Part shown: positions 54,717-63,830 of the stretch, one piece after another
How the letters are laid out: each line of letters starts with the position of its first letter
Position numbering within the stretch: the stretch's first letter is position 1
NCBI RefSeq assembly: GCF_923077115.1
Contig: NZ_CAKLPX010000003.1
Coordinates: 482,972 to 546,971, forward strand
DNA: 64,000 nucleotides
From: Sinobacterium norvegicum
GTDB taxonomy: Bacteria; Pseudomonadota; Gammaproteobacteria; Pseudomonadales; Sinobacteriaceae
Reading direction: 5' to 3'
Translations under genes and position numbers: made by a program
Notes under the pieces: model-generated
The model's input: the letters and a program-made list of their open reading frames with translations, nothing else
What the model was told of the DNA's origin: nothing
Database searches by the model: none

Positions 54717-55535
54717 ATGTTTGGACGCTTGATCGGTATTGTTTTAGGCTTTGTGATTTTAAATTTCCCTGGCGCCTTAATTGGTTACTTCATCGGTCGC
54801 TATTTCGATCGCTCGTTAATGGGGTTGGGGCGGGGTGGCATGAGCCCCGAAGAGCAGGCGGCGGCGCAACAGGTGTTTTTCGAAACCGTGTTCTCGCTGA
54901 TGGGTATTCTGGCCAAGGCCGATGGCCGAGTCAGTGAGGCAGAAATCGCTCAGGCGACGGCGGTAATGGATCAGCAGGGTTTAAGCCCGGAGCACCGTCA
55001 GCAGGCTATTGCGCTGTTTAAATCCGGTGCCGCCGGTGAGTTTACCGTCGACGAGATCATGGCCAAGTTCAATCAGACCTGTGCCCGTTACGCCAACCTA
55101 AAGCGGATGTTACTGGCCTACCTGATTGGCGCGGCCATGGCCGATGGTGAGATCGATCAACAAGAGCAGCAAATCCTCGCCGATGTCTCTCGGGCGATGG
55201 GTATATCGGATTTCGCCTTCAAGCAATTGCTGGCGATGATACAGGCGCAGTCAAGCTTTAAGGCTGGTGGCCAGCAGGGCTACCAACAGAATAGCTACAA
55301 CCGGCCGCCAACCACGCAGCAGGAATTGGCTGTGGCCTACCAGGCGCTGGGTGTCAGTGAGAGTGATGATGATAAAACCCTCAAACGTGCCTATCGCAAG
55401 CTGATGAGTGAAAACCATCCTGACAAGCTCCGTGGTCAGGGCGTTCCCGATGATATGCTGCGCATGGCCACTGAGCGTTCGCAAGAGATAACAACTGCTT
55501 ATGAGCTGATAAAGAAGCACCGCGGCGGTAAATAA
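54717..55535 (+). CDS. djlA: Co-chaperone DjlA
   Basis: 272 aa from the ATG at 54717. N-terminal membrane segment with glycines (LIGIVLGFVILNFPGALIGY), a TerB-like helical domain (about 48-175; GILAKADGRVSEAEI and GAAMADGEIDQQEQ), and a C-terminal J domain with the HPD motif in NHPDKLRGQG. DjlA is an inner-membrane DnaK co-chaperone. The start is chosen because the family begins with MFGRLIG. Confidence 0.94.
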   Translation: MFGRLIGIVLGFVILNFPGALIGYFIGRYFDRSLMGLGRGGMSPEEQAAAQQVFFETVFSLMGILAKADGRVSEAEIAQATAVMDQQGLSPEHRQQAIALFKSGAAGEFTVDEIMAKFNQTCARYANLKRMLLAYLIGAAMADGEIDQQEQQILADVSRAMGISDFAFKQLLAMIQAQSSFKAGGQQGYQQNSYNRPPTTQQELAVAYQALGVSESDDDKTLKRAYRKLMSENHPDKLRGQGVPDDMLRMATERSQEITTAYELIKKHRGGK

Positions 55536-55666
55536 GTTAACGCATTATTTGATCTATTAGAGGTTTTGTTACTGCACGAGTGTCTATAGTTTAGTGACAA
55601 TGAATTGATTGTTGCTCGAGTAAACACGGATAAAACACCATACTGGTTATAACGTGTTATTCAATA

Positions 55667-56473
55667 ATGATGAGGCTAATGATGAACTGGAAAATCGTTG
55701 CACCGATAGCGATTATTGCCGCTGGTGGTATTTGGCTGGTCAGCCAACAACCAGAGCCGGCTTCGCCTATCGAACAACCGGTGACCCTGCCGGCTGAAAT
55801 AGACCCCAAGCCTCCTGAGGTTGTCGTTGAGGCAGAGCCAGAAGTGGTTGAGGTTGAGGCACCTGTGACCAAGGCTCCAGCGCTGCCACCGATTACGCCG
55901 CCCCCGGTGGCGCTCGATAACAGCGATGTGACGGTATTAGAGGCGGTGGCCGACTTATCGCCATCGCTGGGTAAATGGCTGATTCCGCAAGAGCAGCTGC
56001 GTAAATGGGTGCTGGCCATCGATAATATTGCCAACGATAGCCTGCCAGGCAAGTACAGCCCGGTCAGTTATCATATGGATGGCTTTGCGGTCAGTGGCGA
56101 TGCCGATACCGGCTTTCAGATGTCTGAGGCCAACTTTAATCGTGCCGACAAGTTGATCAATGCCGTCACGGCAATGGATCCACAAACCGTGGCTCGCTAT
56201 TATCAATCGTGGCTGCCAATGTTGGAGGAGGCCTACCGAGAACTGGGCAAACCCGGTACCTTTGCCGACAGTTTTGACCGCGCCAGCGAACGCTTAATGG
56301 CGGTTCAGGGCCTGCAGCAACCGGCGGAACTCGACCGCCCAGTGGTGTTTTACACCTACGATGACAAGACGCTGGAAGACAGCGGCGACATCGATAAGTT
56401 GATGTGGCGTCTGGGTGATTATAACCGCGAAAAAGTGCAGGCCTTTCTCATCGAGTTTAATAAGTACAAGTAA
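55667..56473 (+). CDS. DUF3014 domain protein
   Basis: 268 aa. One N-terminal membrane helix (about 7-22), a Pro/Glu/Val-rich linker (about 25-85), then a globular domain with YYQSWLPMLEEAYRELGKPG and a C-terminal DDKTLEDSGDIDKLMWRLG. This is the DUF3014 layout, a periplasmic domain on a membrane anchor; function unknown. Several ATGs at the start (55667, 55670, 55679, 55682) make the exact start uncertain. Confidence 0.86.
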   Translation: MMRLMMNWKIVAPIAIIAAGGIWLVSQQPEPASPIEQPVTLPAEIDPKPPEVVVEAEPEVVEVEAPVTKAPALPPITPPPVALDNSDVTVLEAVADLSPSLGKWLIPQEQLRKWVLAIDNIANDSLPGKYSPVSYHMDGFAVSGDADTGFQMSEANFNRADKLINAVTAMDPQTVARYYQSWLPMLEEAYRELGKPGTFADSFDRASERLMAVQGLQQPAELDRPVVFYTYDDKTLEDSGDIDKLMWRLGDYNREKVQAFLIEFNKYK

Positions 56474-56489
56474 GCGCAATCACGTCGAA

Positions 56490-56519
56490 AAAACCGCAGC
56501 CTGGCTGCGGTTTTTTTTT
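56490..56519 (+). terminator. Rho-independent terminator after DUF3014 gene
   Basis: AACCGCAGC-ctg-GCTGCGGTT flanked by A's and a run of nine or more T, about 16 nt after the stop. Confidence 0.92.
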
Positions 56520-56573
56520 GATAGTGTTAGGTTAATAAGTATCACGGCAAATATCAGTTATCACAGGATTACT

Positions 56574-57176
56574 ATGACCAGTCATTTTTTCGCCTACATC
56601 AGTAAGATTCGTTGGATTCAGCGCTGGGGCTTGAAGCGCAATACGGTGAAAGAAAACGTCATGGAGCACAGCTGGGAGGTGGCGACCATCAGCCACTGCT
56701 TAGCACTGCTGCGCAACCGCTTGTACGGCGGTAATATCGACGCCAATGCGGTGGCGACCGCGGCGTTGTATCACGATTGCACCGAGGTGATTACCGGCGA
56801 TATGCCGACACCGATTAAATACCATAGCAAGGCGATCAAAGAGGCCTATAAGGCCATCGAGCGCAGTGCCGAGCAAGAGCTATTGCAGCTGCTGCCAGAG
56901 CCGCTGCAGGCCGATTACAGTACCATGCTCATCGAAGAGAATATTGACCCGGAGATCAAGTCGCTGATCAAGGCGGCGGATACTATTTCGGCCTATATCA
57001 AGTGCCAGGCCGAGATAATCAGTGGCAATATCGAGTTTAATCAGGCAGCCAAGGATATTGCGCTGCGGTTGTCTCAGTTGTCGGTGCCAGAAGTCGACTA
57101 CTTTCTCGCCACCTTTGTGCCCAGTTATCAGCTCACCCTCGATGAGCTGCTAAAACCACTCAGTTTGGATGATTAG
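56574..57176 (+). CDS. yfbR: 5'-deoxynucleotidase YfbR
   Basis: 200 aa from the ATG at 56574, starting MTSHFFAYISKIRWIQRWG as in the family. HD-domain metal ligands: HSWEVATISH, AALYHDCTEVITGDMPTP. It dephosphorylates dNMPs. A longer upstream frame runs back through the terminator and is rejected. Confidence 0.95.
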   Translation: MTSHFFAYISKIRWIQRWGLKRNTVKENVMEHSWEVATISHCLALLRNRLYGGNIDANAVATAALYHDCTEVITGDMPTPIKYHSKAIKEAYKAIERSAEQELLQLLPEPLQADYSTMLIEENIDPEIKSLIKAADTISAYIKCQAEIISGNIEFNQAAKDIALRLSQLSVPEVDYFLATFVPSYQLTLDELLKPLSLDD

Positions 57177-57224
57177 CCACCGGCCTTGCTTTATAATGGC
57201 GCTATTGTGCTAGAGGAATTCATC

Positions 57225-57503
57225 ATGGCGACAGCCTGTGCTCGACATATTTTGGTAAAAACAGCGGCCGAGGCCGAGAAACTGAAGCAGCAATTAAAGC
57301 AGGGCGCCGATTTTGCCCACCTGGCCAAGCGCCACTCGAGCTGTAAGAGCAAGAAGCGCGGTGGCGATCTCGGTGAGTTTCGCCGAGGCCAAATGGCCAA
57401 GCCCTTCGATGATGTGGTGTTTAAAAAACCGCTGTTAACCGTGCATGGCCCGGTCAAGACACGGTTTGGTTACCATTTGATAGAAACGATTTACCGCGAT
57501 TAA
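57225..57503 (+). CDS. ppiC: Peptidyl-prolyl isomerase C (parvulin)
   Basis: 92 aa from the ATG at 57225, a stand-alone cytoplasmic parvulin. Signature ARHILVKT, FAHLAKRHSSC, GGDLGEFRRGQM and VKTRFGYHLIET. It speeds prolyl cis-trans isomerisation. It follows yfbR by about 50 nt. Confidence 0.95.
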   Translation: MATACARHILVKTAAEAEKLKQQLKQGADFAHLAKRHSSCKSKKRGGDLGEFRRGQMAKPFDDVVFKKPLLTVHGPVKTRFGYHLIETIYRD

Positions 57504-57521
57504 AATAATAAGGAAACGCCG

Positions 57522-57842
57522 TTGTATATTGAAGTGGGAGATTTATTCTGGGTGATGGCTGCGGCCTTGGCCTATTGGTATTGGGCGGGCAGTCGACGCA
57601 TGAGAGAGTGGGCTTTTCGTCAGGCCAAACAGTACTGTGATAACGAGGATGTGCAGTTGCTCGATGACTGCGTGGCATTAAATCGGTTGTGGTTGAAACG
57701 TGATAAGGCGGGGCGGATTCGTGTCTGGCGGGCCTATCAGTTTGAGTTCAGCTCCACCGGTGATGAGCGCTACCTGGGGCGGGTCATCACCCTGGGCAAA
57801 GAGATAGAAACGATAGAGCTGCAGCCCTACCGTATTCATTAA
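57522..57842 (+). CDS. DUF3301 protein
   Basis: 106 aa starting with TTG at 57522 after AAGGAAA; no in-frame ATG fits. One N-terminal membrane helix (about 6-23), then AKQYCDNEDVQLLDDCVALN and RAYQFEFSSTGDERYLG, the conserved parts of DUF3301, found in gammaproteobacteria. Function unknown. 18 nt after ppiC. Confidence 0.87.
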   Translation: MYIEVGDLFWVMAAALAYWYWAGSRRMREWAFRQAKQYCDNEDVQLLDDCVALNRLWLKRDKAGRIRVWRAYQFEFSSTGDERYLGRVITLGKEIETIELQPYRIH

Positions 57843-57848
57843 CCTCTG

Positions 57849-58202
57849 TTAGCGGGGGTTGCAGTCTTTGACGATGACGCGGCCCTGCAGCAAATCACCG
57901 CGGGAATACTCGGCAAAGCGACACTGGTTTTTCTCCGGGTTATAGGTTTCTAACCACAGGTTATCCTCCTTCCAAGTCATGCCCATGTATTGATGCCCCT
58001 CGGGCACCGAGATGGTCATTACCCCGCCCCAGCGTTTGACAAAAATCTGCTGCAGATAAAAGTGATAGGTGCTCCAGCTGACGAACAGCAGGGTGCCGGC
58101 AATAATAGTGGCCCATTTTGTCGAGTGTCCGGCCCGGAACATCACCGTGAAAATAGTGATGACGACAAAGAGCGTACAGCCCCAGTAGAGATAGGTAATC
58201 AT
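57849..58202 (-). CDS. Hypothetical membrane protein
   Basis: 117 aa, not recognised. Two membrane helices (about 4-22 and 32-50), then a polar domain with MTISVPEGHQYMGMTW and two cysteines (QCRFAEY and VIVKDCNP). The start ATG lies at 58200-58202. Convergent with DUF3301, 6 nt apart. Confidence 0.65.
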   Translation of the reverse strand: MITYLYWGCTLFVVITIFTVMFRAGHSTKWATIIAGTLLFVSWSTYHFYLQQIFVKRWGGVMTISVPEGHQYMGMTWKEDNLWLETYNPEKNQCRFAEYSRGDLLQGRVIVKDCNPR

Positions 58203-58424
58203 ACAACTTCCTTATTTTTGACATGGGATAACAGCTTGAAAGTGAATCAATAATAGGTGTTTTTGGACTGAAAATACAAGTTCCCTGTCGTTATTTTCAC
58301 GTGCTTTTGTTGGTCTGATTGGCTGACCGTGGATAATTCGTGTCAGCGGCCCGTGCGGCGCAGTAAAGCCAACAAAAAACAGCTATAATGTCGCCATCGA
58401 TGAAGTTTTCAGGAGTTACCCCCA

Positions 58425-59699
58425 TTGTTTAGTGAATTTTCACTGCACCATTTTTTGTTAAAAGCCCTCGCAGCCACCAAAATTACCCAGCCCACCCCGG
58501 TTCAGTCACAGGCTATTCCCGAGATCATGGCGGGTAAAGATCTATTGATCAGCGCCGAGACCGGCAGTGGTAAGACCGCAGCATTTTTGTTGCCGATGCT
58601 GCACCGTTTTGTCGAAAATCCCAAGCCCCGTGCCGGCGTCAGAGGCTTGATTTTGGTACCGACCAGAGAGCTGGCCAACCAGGTGTTTAAAAGCGCCCAG
58701 AGCCTGTCGCGTTATACCAAGGTGACGGCGGGCTTGGTCACCGGCGGTGAAAACTACCGGGTGCAGGCCTCTGAACTGCGCAAAAACCCTGAGATTATTA
58801 TCGCCACCCCCGGCCGTTTAATCGAGCACTTACACAAGGGCGGCATCAAACTAGTCGATATTGAATCGCTGGTACTCGATGAGGCCGATCGCATGCTCGA
58901 CATGGGCTTTACCGACGATGTGATGGAGATTGTGAAGTTCTGTAATGATCAACGCCAGACCTTGCTGCTGTCGGCGACGCTGAACCACCGTGGCATTATG
59001 ACTGTTGCCGGCTCCATTCTGAACGAGCCCAGCCAGATCGAAGTCAACTCGGCCAAGGACAACCATGCCAACATCGAGCAGCAGATTATTCTCGCCGATG
59101 AGCCGAAGCAAAAGGCCAAGATGGTGGCCAGTCTGATTGAGGAGGAGAACCCCACCAAGGCGGTGGTGTTTACCAATACCAAGTTGCAGGCCGACCAACT
59201 CGGTGCGTTATTACGCTATCACAAACTCGATGTGCTGACGCTGCATGGCGATATGGACCAGCCGGTGCGCAAAGAGGTGACTCACCGTTTCCGTCACGGT
59301 AAGGCGCAGGTCTTAGTCGCCACCGATGTGGCGGCGCGCGGCCTGGATATCAAAGATGTGAATCTGGTCATTAACTTCGATTTCCCCCGCAATGCTGATG
59401 ACTATGTCCACCGCATTGGTCGTACCGGCCGTGCCGGCAACAAGGGGGTTGCCATCTCGTTTGTGTGCAGCAATGAGTGGAATTTAAAAGTCAGTGTCGA
59501 GCGCTATCTCGATCAGCCGCTGAAGCGTCGCCGGGTCGAGGGTATTGCTGTCGAGTATAAGGGGCCTAAAAAGGTTAAGTCCTCGGGTAAGATCGCCGGC
59601 AGCAAAAAGAAAAAGACCGCCAAGGCGAAGGCAAAAGCAAAAGAGCCGGTGAAAAAGAAACGCCGTCGCCACAGCCACGCACCGGCACCAGGCAAATAG
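58425..59699 (+). CDS. DEAD-box ATP-dependent RNA helicase
   Basis: 424 aa starting with TTG at 58425, after AGGAG; no ATG lies near the conserved beginning. All motifs are intact: Q motif TPVQSQAIPE, I AETGSGKT, II DEADRMLD, III SATL, VI HRIGRTGRAG. A lysine/arginine-rich tail (about 385-424) probably binds RNA. Closest to the SrmB/RhlE group involved in ribosome assembly or RNA turnover; the exact orthologue is uncertain. Confidence 0.93.
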   Translation: MFSEFSLHHFLLKALAATKITQPTPVQSQAIPEIMAGKDLLISAETGSGKTAAFLLPMLHRFVENPKPRAGVRGLILVPTRELANQVFKSAQSLSRYTKVTAGLVTGGENYRVQASELRKNPEIIIATPGRLIEHLHKGGIKLVDIESLVLDEADRMLDMGFTDDVMEIVKFCNDQRQTLLLSATLNHRGIMTVAGSILNEPSQIEVNSAKDNHANIEQQIILADEPKQKAKMVASLIEEENPTKAVVFTNTKLQADQLGALLRYHKLDVLTLHGDMDQPVRKEVTHRFRHGKAQVLVATDVAARGLDIKDVNLVINFDFPRNADDYVHRIGRTGRAGNKGVAISFVCSNEWNLKVSVERYLDQPLKRRRVEGIAVEYKGPKKVKSSGKIAGSKKKKTAKAKAKAKEPVKKKRRRHSHAPAPGK

Positions 59700-59711
59700 C
59701 ACAGCGTCTAT

Positions 59712-59749
59712 TTCGCCCCGGCTGGCATGGATGTCATCAGCGGGGCGAA
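59712..59749. terminator. Hairpin after the DEAD-box helicase gene
   Basis: TTCGCCCC / GGGGCGAA with an inner GCTG / CAGC extension separated by one unpaired base, 12 nt after the helicase stop. No T-run, so it may be a 3' stabilising structure or a weak terminator. Confidence 0.5.
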
Positions 59750-59801
59750 TGACAGGCAATAACCCCTAAAATAACAAAAACCAGCGTTAACAATCACTGG
59801 A

Positions 59802-62729
59802 ATGACTATGGATAGAGAAGCCCAACCCCCCGTCCAGTCGGTATCCGACTACCCGCTGCAGCGTCATATTGCCCTGTTGTTACTCACTGTCGTCATCGTG
59901 GTGACCACGGTATTGGGCGGCTACAGCTATTATCGGGGTAGTCAGCTAATCCTCAGCGCCAGTCAGTCGATGTTTGAGCAAATTGCCTCCGAATCGGCCG
60001 CTACCTTTAAGAATGAATACCAGCCGATATCGATCGGTATCGAGTTATTGGCCAATACCGACATTGGTCTGGCGGCCACATCGGCCGAGCGGCTCGAATA
60101 CCTGCCTTTGCTCACCACGGCACTGGGTCAAAACCCATCGCTGTCGTCGGTACTTGTCGGCTATCACAGCGGTGATTTTTTCATTGTTCGTGACCTCTCT
60201 AAGATTCAATTGGACGATAGTTTTACCGCCCCTGATAACAGCCGTTATATGGTGGACAGTATTATTGCTGCCGGTCAGGCGCGGCAGCTTCACCGTCATT
60301 ACTTTGACGCCAGCCTGGTATTGCTTGAGCAGGAGTCGGCTCAGCCAAGCGAGTACGATGTGTTACAGCGTGATTGGTTTAAGCAATCGGCCGGCAACGA
60401 TACCCTGATGTTGTCTGAGCCCTATAAATTCTTTCTGATGGATCAAATCGGTATCACCTTAAGCCGTGCCAGTGCCACGGGTTCGGCGGTGGTGGCCGGT
60501 GATATTACGTTGGCGTCGCTGTCGCAATGGTTGGCGCAGCAGAACCAACTGGATGCCAGTGAATTGTTAATCTTTGATCAACAGGGGCGAGTGGTCGCGA
60601 CGCCCAATTTAGGTCATCTATCCGATGCGGGCAGCGAGTTGGTGATGATCGATACCATGGCAAGCTCGCTGTGGCGTGCCATCGGTTCGCCGCTGATGCA
60701 GAGTGATCAGCAGCTGCAGTTTGAATATCAGGGTGAAACCTGGCTGGGCACGGTGCAGTCACTGTATCAAGATCAGAATTTTAAATTATTATTTGCCGGT
60801 GTAGCACCGAGAAAACAGCTGTTAAGCGTACTGTATGACACGCGCCAGCAGGCGATTTTTATCGTCATTAGTTTAATTATAATAATGCTGCCAATCAGTT
60901 TTTTATTGGCGCATAGAGTCTCCCGTCCGCTGCAGGGGTTGATCGCCGAGGCCGAGCGCATCAGTGTTTTCGATTTTACCGAGCCTGCGCCGTTTAAATC
61001 GTCTATTCGCGAAATCAACACGCTGTCATCGACCATGACGATGATGCGACAGACCATTAATCAATTTTTAATCATGGTCGACTCGCTGGCCAACGAGCAG
61101 AACTTTGATGCCCTGTTAGAGAAAGTATCGACGGCGACGATGGAGGCCACTGAAGGCGTGTTATCGGCCATCTACCTGCTGGACGAGGGCGAGGATAATC
61201 TGCAGTTGAGCTGCCTGATGGATGCCAACAGTGAGGCGGTCTCGGCACCGGTTCGCAGCCACCCTGATCTGCACACGCTGCCGCTGGCCAACAGCGAGCA
61301 TGCGGTGGTGGAGTGTTTTAACAGCGGCGAGGTGAAGGTCTATTCACTGGAACACGCCGGCGCCGAGCGGCCAATGATTAACCAGCTAAAAGCCGCTGGG
61401 CTGATCGAGCAGGGCGAGTTAATCACTATTCCGTTGAACAACCGCTTTGGCACGGCTATCGGCGTGTTATTTGTCGTGGTGCCGACGGCGATGGCGAGTT
61501 CGAAGGCCAGTTTTCTACAGTTGTTGTCGGGCTTTGCCGCGGTGTCTATCGAGTCGAAACAACTGCTACAAATGCAGAAGCTGTTGCTGGAATCGTTTAT
61601 CCAGTTGATTGCCGGTGCCATCGATGCCAAATCCCCCTATACCGGCGGCCACTGCCAGCGCGTGCCAGAGCTGACCAAGATGATTGTGCAGGCGGCCTGT
61701 GACACCACCGAGGGTGAGTATGCCGACTATCAGCGTACCGAAGAGCAGTGGGAGGCGATCCATATTGGCGCCTGGCTGCATGACTGCGGCAAGGTGACCA
61801 CGCCGGAGTACGTGGTCGATAAATCGACCAAGCTGGAAACCATTTACGACCGCCTACACGAGGTACGTATGCGTTTCGAGGTGCTCAAACGCGATGCCGA
61901 AATCCGTTATTTGAAGCAATCGGGCGGGGCGGTTGAGGGCGAACAATGGGCAGCGTTAGAGCAGGAGAGGCAAACAATCGACCAGCAGTTTGCCTTTATC
62001 GCCAGCTGTAACCTCGGCGCCGAATCGATGGATCAAGCCCATATTGACACCTTGCATGAGATTGGCGAGCAAACTTGGCTGCGCACCCTGCCGGATAACA
62101 TCGGCCTGTCATGGGAGGAGCTCAACCGGGCAACAGCTGAGCCGCAACAGCTGCCGGTGCATGAGCAACTGCTCAGCGACAAACCGCGTCATATTATAGC
62201 CCGCGGTGTGGCCGATCAGGCGGCGCCAAACCTGCATGGTTTTACCCTGGTGAAGCCGCCGCTGAAATATAACCGCGGCGAGCGCTACAACCTGCAGGTG
62301 GCCCGCGGCACCTTAACCGCCGAGGAGCGCTATGTGATTAACGAGCACATGGTGCAAACCATTAGCATGTTAAAAAAACTGCCCTTTCCCAAGTATTTGT
62401 CAGAGGTCACCGAGATTGCCGGTGGCCACCACGAGACCATGGACGGCAAGGGTTACCCGCGCAGCCTGACCAAACAGCAGATGCCGGCCAGTGCGCGAAT
62501 GATGGCCATCGCCGACATATTTGAGGCCTTAACCGCCTCGGATCGCCCCTATAAAACCGCCAAGCCGGTCAGCCAGTCACTCGACATCATGTCGGGTATG
62601 GCGCGCCGTCATCATATCGACGAAGAGTTGTTCGAGCTGTTTCTGCGAGAGAAGGTCTACGTCGCCTATGCCAAGCGGTATTTGCAGCCGGAGCAGTTGG
62701 ATACGGACGATTATCGTTATACGTTATAA
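59802..62729 (+). CDS. Cache-HAMP-GAF-HD-GYP signalling protein with insertion
   Basis: 975 aa. TM1 about 24-45; periplasmic dCache-like sensor about 50-345; TM2 about 350-370; HAMP about 370-425; GAF-like domain about 430-590; HD-GYP from about 593. The HD part carries GGHCQRVPELTK and AWLHDCGKV; the GYP part carries GGHHETMDGKGYPR (about 873). Between them, about 150 residues (about 685-835) are inserted that are absent from standard HD-GYP domains. HD-GYP enzymes usually break down cyclic-di-GMP. The sensed ligand is unknown. Confidence 0.9.
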   Translation: MTMDREAQPPVQSVSDYPLQRHIALLLLTVVIVVTTVLGGYSYYRGSQLILSASQSMFEQIASESAATFKNEYQPISIGIELLANTDIGLAATSAERLEYLPLLTTALGQNPSLSSVLVGYHSGDFFIVRDLSKIQLDDSFTAPDNSRYMVDSIIAAGQARQLHRHYFDASLVLLEQESAQPSEYDVLQRDWFKQSAGNDTLMLSEPYKFFLMDQIGITLSRASATGSAVVAGDITLASLSQWLAQQNQLDASELLIFDQQGRVVATPNLGHLSDAGSELVMIDTMASSLWRAIGSPLMQSDQQLQFEYQGETWLGTVQSLYQDQNFKLLFAGVAPRKQLLSVLYDTRQQAIFIVISLIIIMLPISFLLAHRVSRPLQGLIAEAERISVFDFTEPAPFKSSIREINTLSSTMTMMRQTINQFLIMVDSLANEQNFDALLEKVSTATMEATEGVLSAIYLLDEGEDNLQLSCLMDANSEAVSAPVRSHPDLHTLPLANSEHAVVECFNSGEVKVYSLEHAGAERPMINQLKAAGLIEQGELITIPLNNRFGTAIGVLFVVVPTAMASSKASFLQLLSGFAAVSIESKQLLQMQKLLLESFIQLIAGAIDAKSPYTGGHCQRVPELTKMIVQAACDTTEGEYADYQRTEEQWEAIHIGAWLHDCGKVTTPEYVVDKSTKLETIYDRLHEVRMRFEVLKRDAEIRYLKQSGGAVEGEQWAALEQERQTIDQQFAFIASCNLGAESMDQAHIDTLHEIGEQTWLRTLPDNIGLSWEELNRATAEPQQLPVHEQLLSDKPRHIIARGVADQAAPNLHGFTLVKPPLKYNRGERYNLQVARGTLTAEERYVINEHMVQTISMLKKLPFPKYLSEVTEIAGGHHETMDGKGYPRSLTKQQMPASARMMAIADIFEALTASDRPYKTAKPVSQSLDIMSGMARRHHIDEELFELFLREKVYVAYAKRYLQPEQLDTDDYRYTL

Positions 62730-62840
62730 CGACTATTGTTAGCGGTAGCGCGGCTGCAGGCCGGGCTATGCTTAACTTTTCCCGCTCGATTTTGTACACT
62801 AAGTCATATAGTTAGAATAATAATGCTGGGGAAAAGGCAA

Positions 62841-62927
62841 GACCTGATACTCCCCTGGTATTTCGGACACTCCAATTAGTGGATAATACCGCTAGAAGGA
62901 GAGAGCATGAAAAAACGTGCTACTTAA
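62841..62927 (+). mobile_element. Possible left end of an IS3-like element (remnant)
   Basis: A stretch beginning TGATACTCCCC, then GGTATTTCGGACAC, an RBS AAGGAGAGAG and an ATG (62907) opening a six-codon frame MKKRAT followed by a stop. The layout (terminal repeat, then strong RBS, then a Lys/Arg-rich N terminus) resembles the left end of IS3-family elements with the transposase cut off. No right end or transposase body is visible. Confidence 0.35.
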
Positions 62928-62949
62928 ATATTTACAATATTTAGCAAAA

Positions 62950-63044
62950 TATTTAGGGTCAGAGTAAAAACTATTGCCTTTTCTTGAGGTGATCGTCTCT
63001 TCAGTGTGGATGTTCAAGGTTAGTTTTTACTCTGACCCCAAATA
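62950..63044. repeat. REPIN-like element, copy 1
   Basis: 95 bp with 24-nt inverted arms at 62950-62973 and 63021-63044 that match at 23 of 24 positions. The arms contain GGGTCAGAGTAAAAACTA and its reverse complement. The 47-nt centre is nearly identical to copy 2 (63831-63925), with two differences. The right edge abuts the truncated ORF. Elements of this form occur beside RAYT transposases in many gammaproteobacteria. Confidence 0.85.
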
Positions 63045-63045
63045 G

Positions 63046-63333
63046 ATTAAAGAGATTGAGAGACTTAAGGATGAAGATCAACGATACTATGAATATTGTT
63101 TCAAGAAATATGATGACCCTTGTGAAGTGGAAAAGTGTAGAAAAGGTAAAGTTTTAACGTCTGAGAAGATTAAAGAAGTAACTGAAAAGTGGGAAAGCTT
63201 TGAAGATGATACATTGTGGGATGAGCTTTTGACGGCATGTGATGTCGTTGGCGCTAGAGGGAAGGGGTGGAAGCCTGATACACCTAAGCCGGAAAATAGA
63301 AACCCTTCATATAAGCCATATATTGAGAATTGA
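63046..63333 (+). pseudogene. 5'-truncated ORF bounded by the REPIN-like element
   Basis: An open frame of 95 codons begins directly at the repeat, where a TAG spans the junction (63043-63045), and ends at TGA 63333. It starts IKEIERLKDEDQRYYEYCFK and ends NPSYKPYIEN. A GTG at 63127 could allow a 68-aa product but splits the continuous reading frame. It has five cysteines, a charged helical first half and a Pro-rich end. Not recognised. It looks like the C terminus of a longer protein, possibly a polymorphic toxin tip. Base composition is lower in GC than the core genes. Confidence 0.55.
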
Positions 63334-63337
63334 CAGA

Positions 63338-63745
63338 ATGACCTTTAATAATAGTTTTATAATGATGTCTTTTTTATTTGTCTTATCGTGCTCTTCGGAT
63401 GAGCCGGGTGGGAAAGAAAATAATGCGTCAGATAATTCAAGGGTCTGTATATATAATAGTAATATTGATAGAGGGGCTGTTATATCTGCGTTGAAAGGTA
63501 TATATCAAATAAATAGTACTATTTATATGGTGGATCGCTTGGTTGATTTTAGTGAAGAGCTGGAAGGATATATTAAGTATTCTCAGGATTGTTTGTCGTA
63601 TATACATGGTCATAATTTAAATAACGATATGGATTTAAATAAAGATGATCTATATTCTAATATGTCTGATTTTATATCAATCTTGTCATTTTTAAATGTT
63701 TCAATTGATAGTTTTGATGAATCTTCTGGCAGTGAAAAAAAATAA
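63338..63745 (+). CDS. Putative lipoprotein of unknown function
   Basis: 135 aa from the ATG at 63338, 4 nt after the truncated ORF. An N-terminal signal with lipobox FVLSC (Cys about 16) is followed by a polar mature region, with VISALKGIYQINSTIYMVDR and an acidic, Asn/Asp-rich helical end. Strongly AT-rich, unlike the core genes. Its close pairing with the upstream fragment would fit an immunity or partner protein, but this is inference. Confidence 0.6.
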   Translation: MTFNNSFIMMSFLFVLSCSSDEPGGKENNASDNSRVCIYNSNIDRGAVISALKGIYQINSTIYMVDRLVDFSEELEGYIKYSQDCLSYIHGHNLNNDMDLNKDDLYSNMSDFISILSFLNVSIDSFDESSGSEKK

Positions 63746-63830
63746 TTCTTTCTAAAGTCAAAGGGATAGCTGAGATAAAATACAAAGAGCTCGCGGAAAG
63801 TCAATAGGGTCGCACGATATTAAACTCAAA

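Noticed and set aside
63127..63333. Independent 68-aa gene starting at GTG 63127
   Set aside because: The same frame continues 27 codons upstream to the repeat junction with coherent protein-like sequence, so truncation is the better explanation, though a GTG restart is not excluded.
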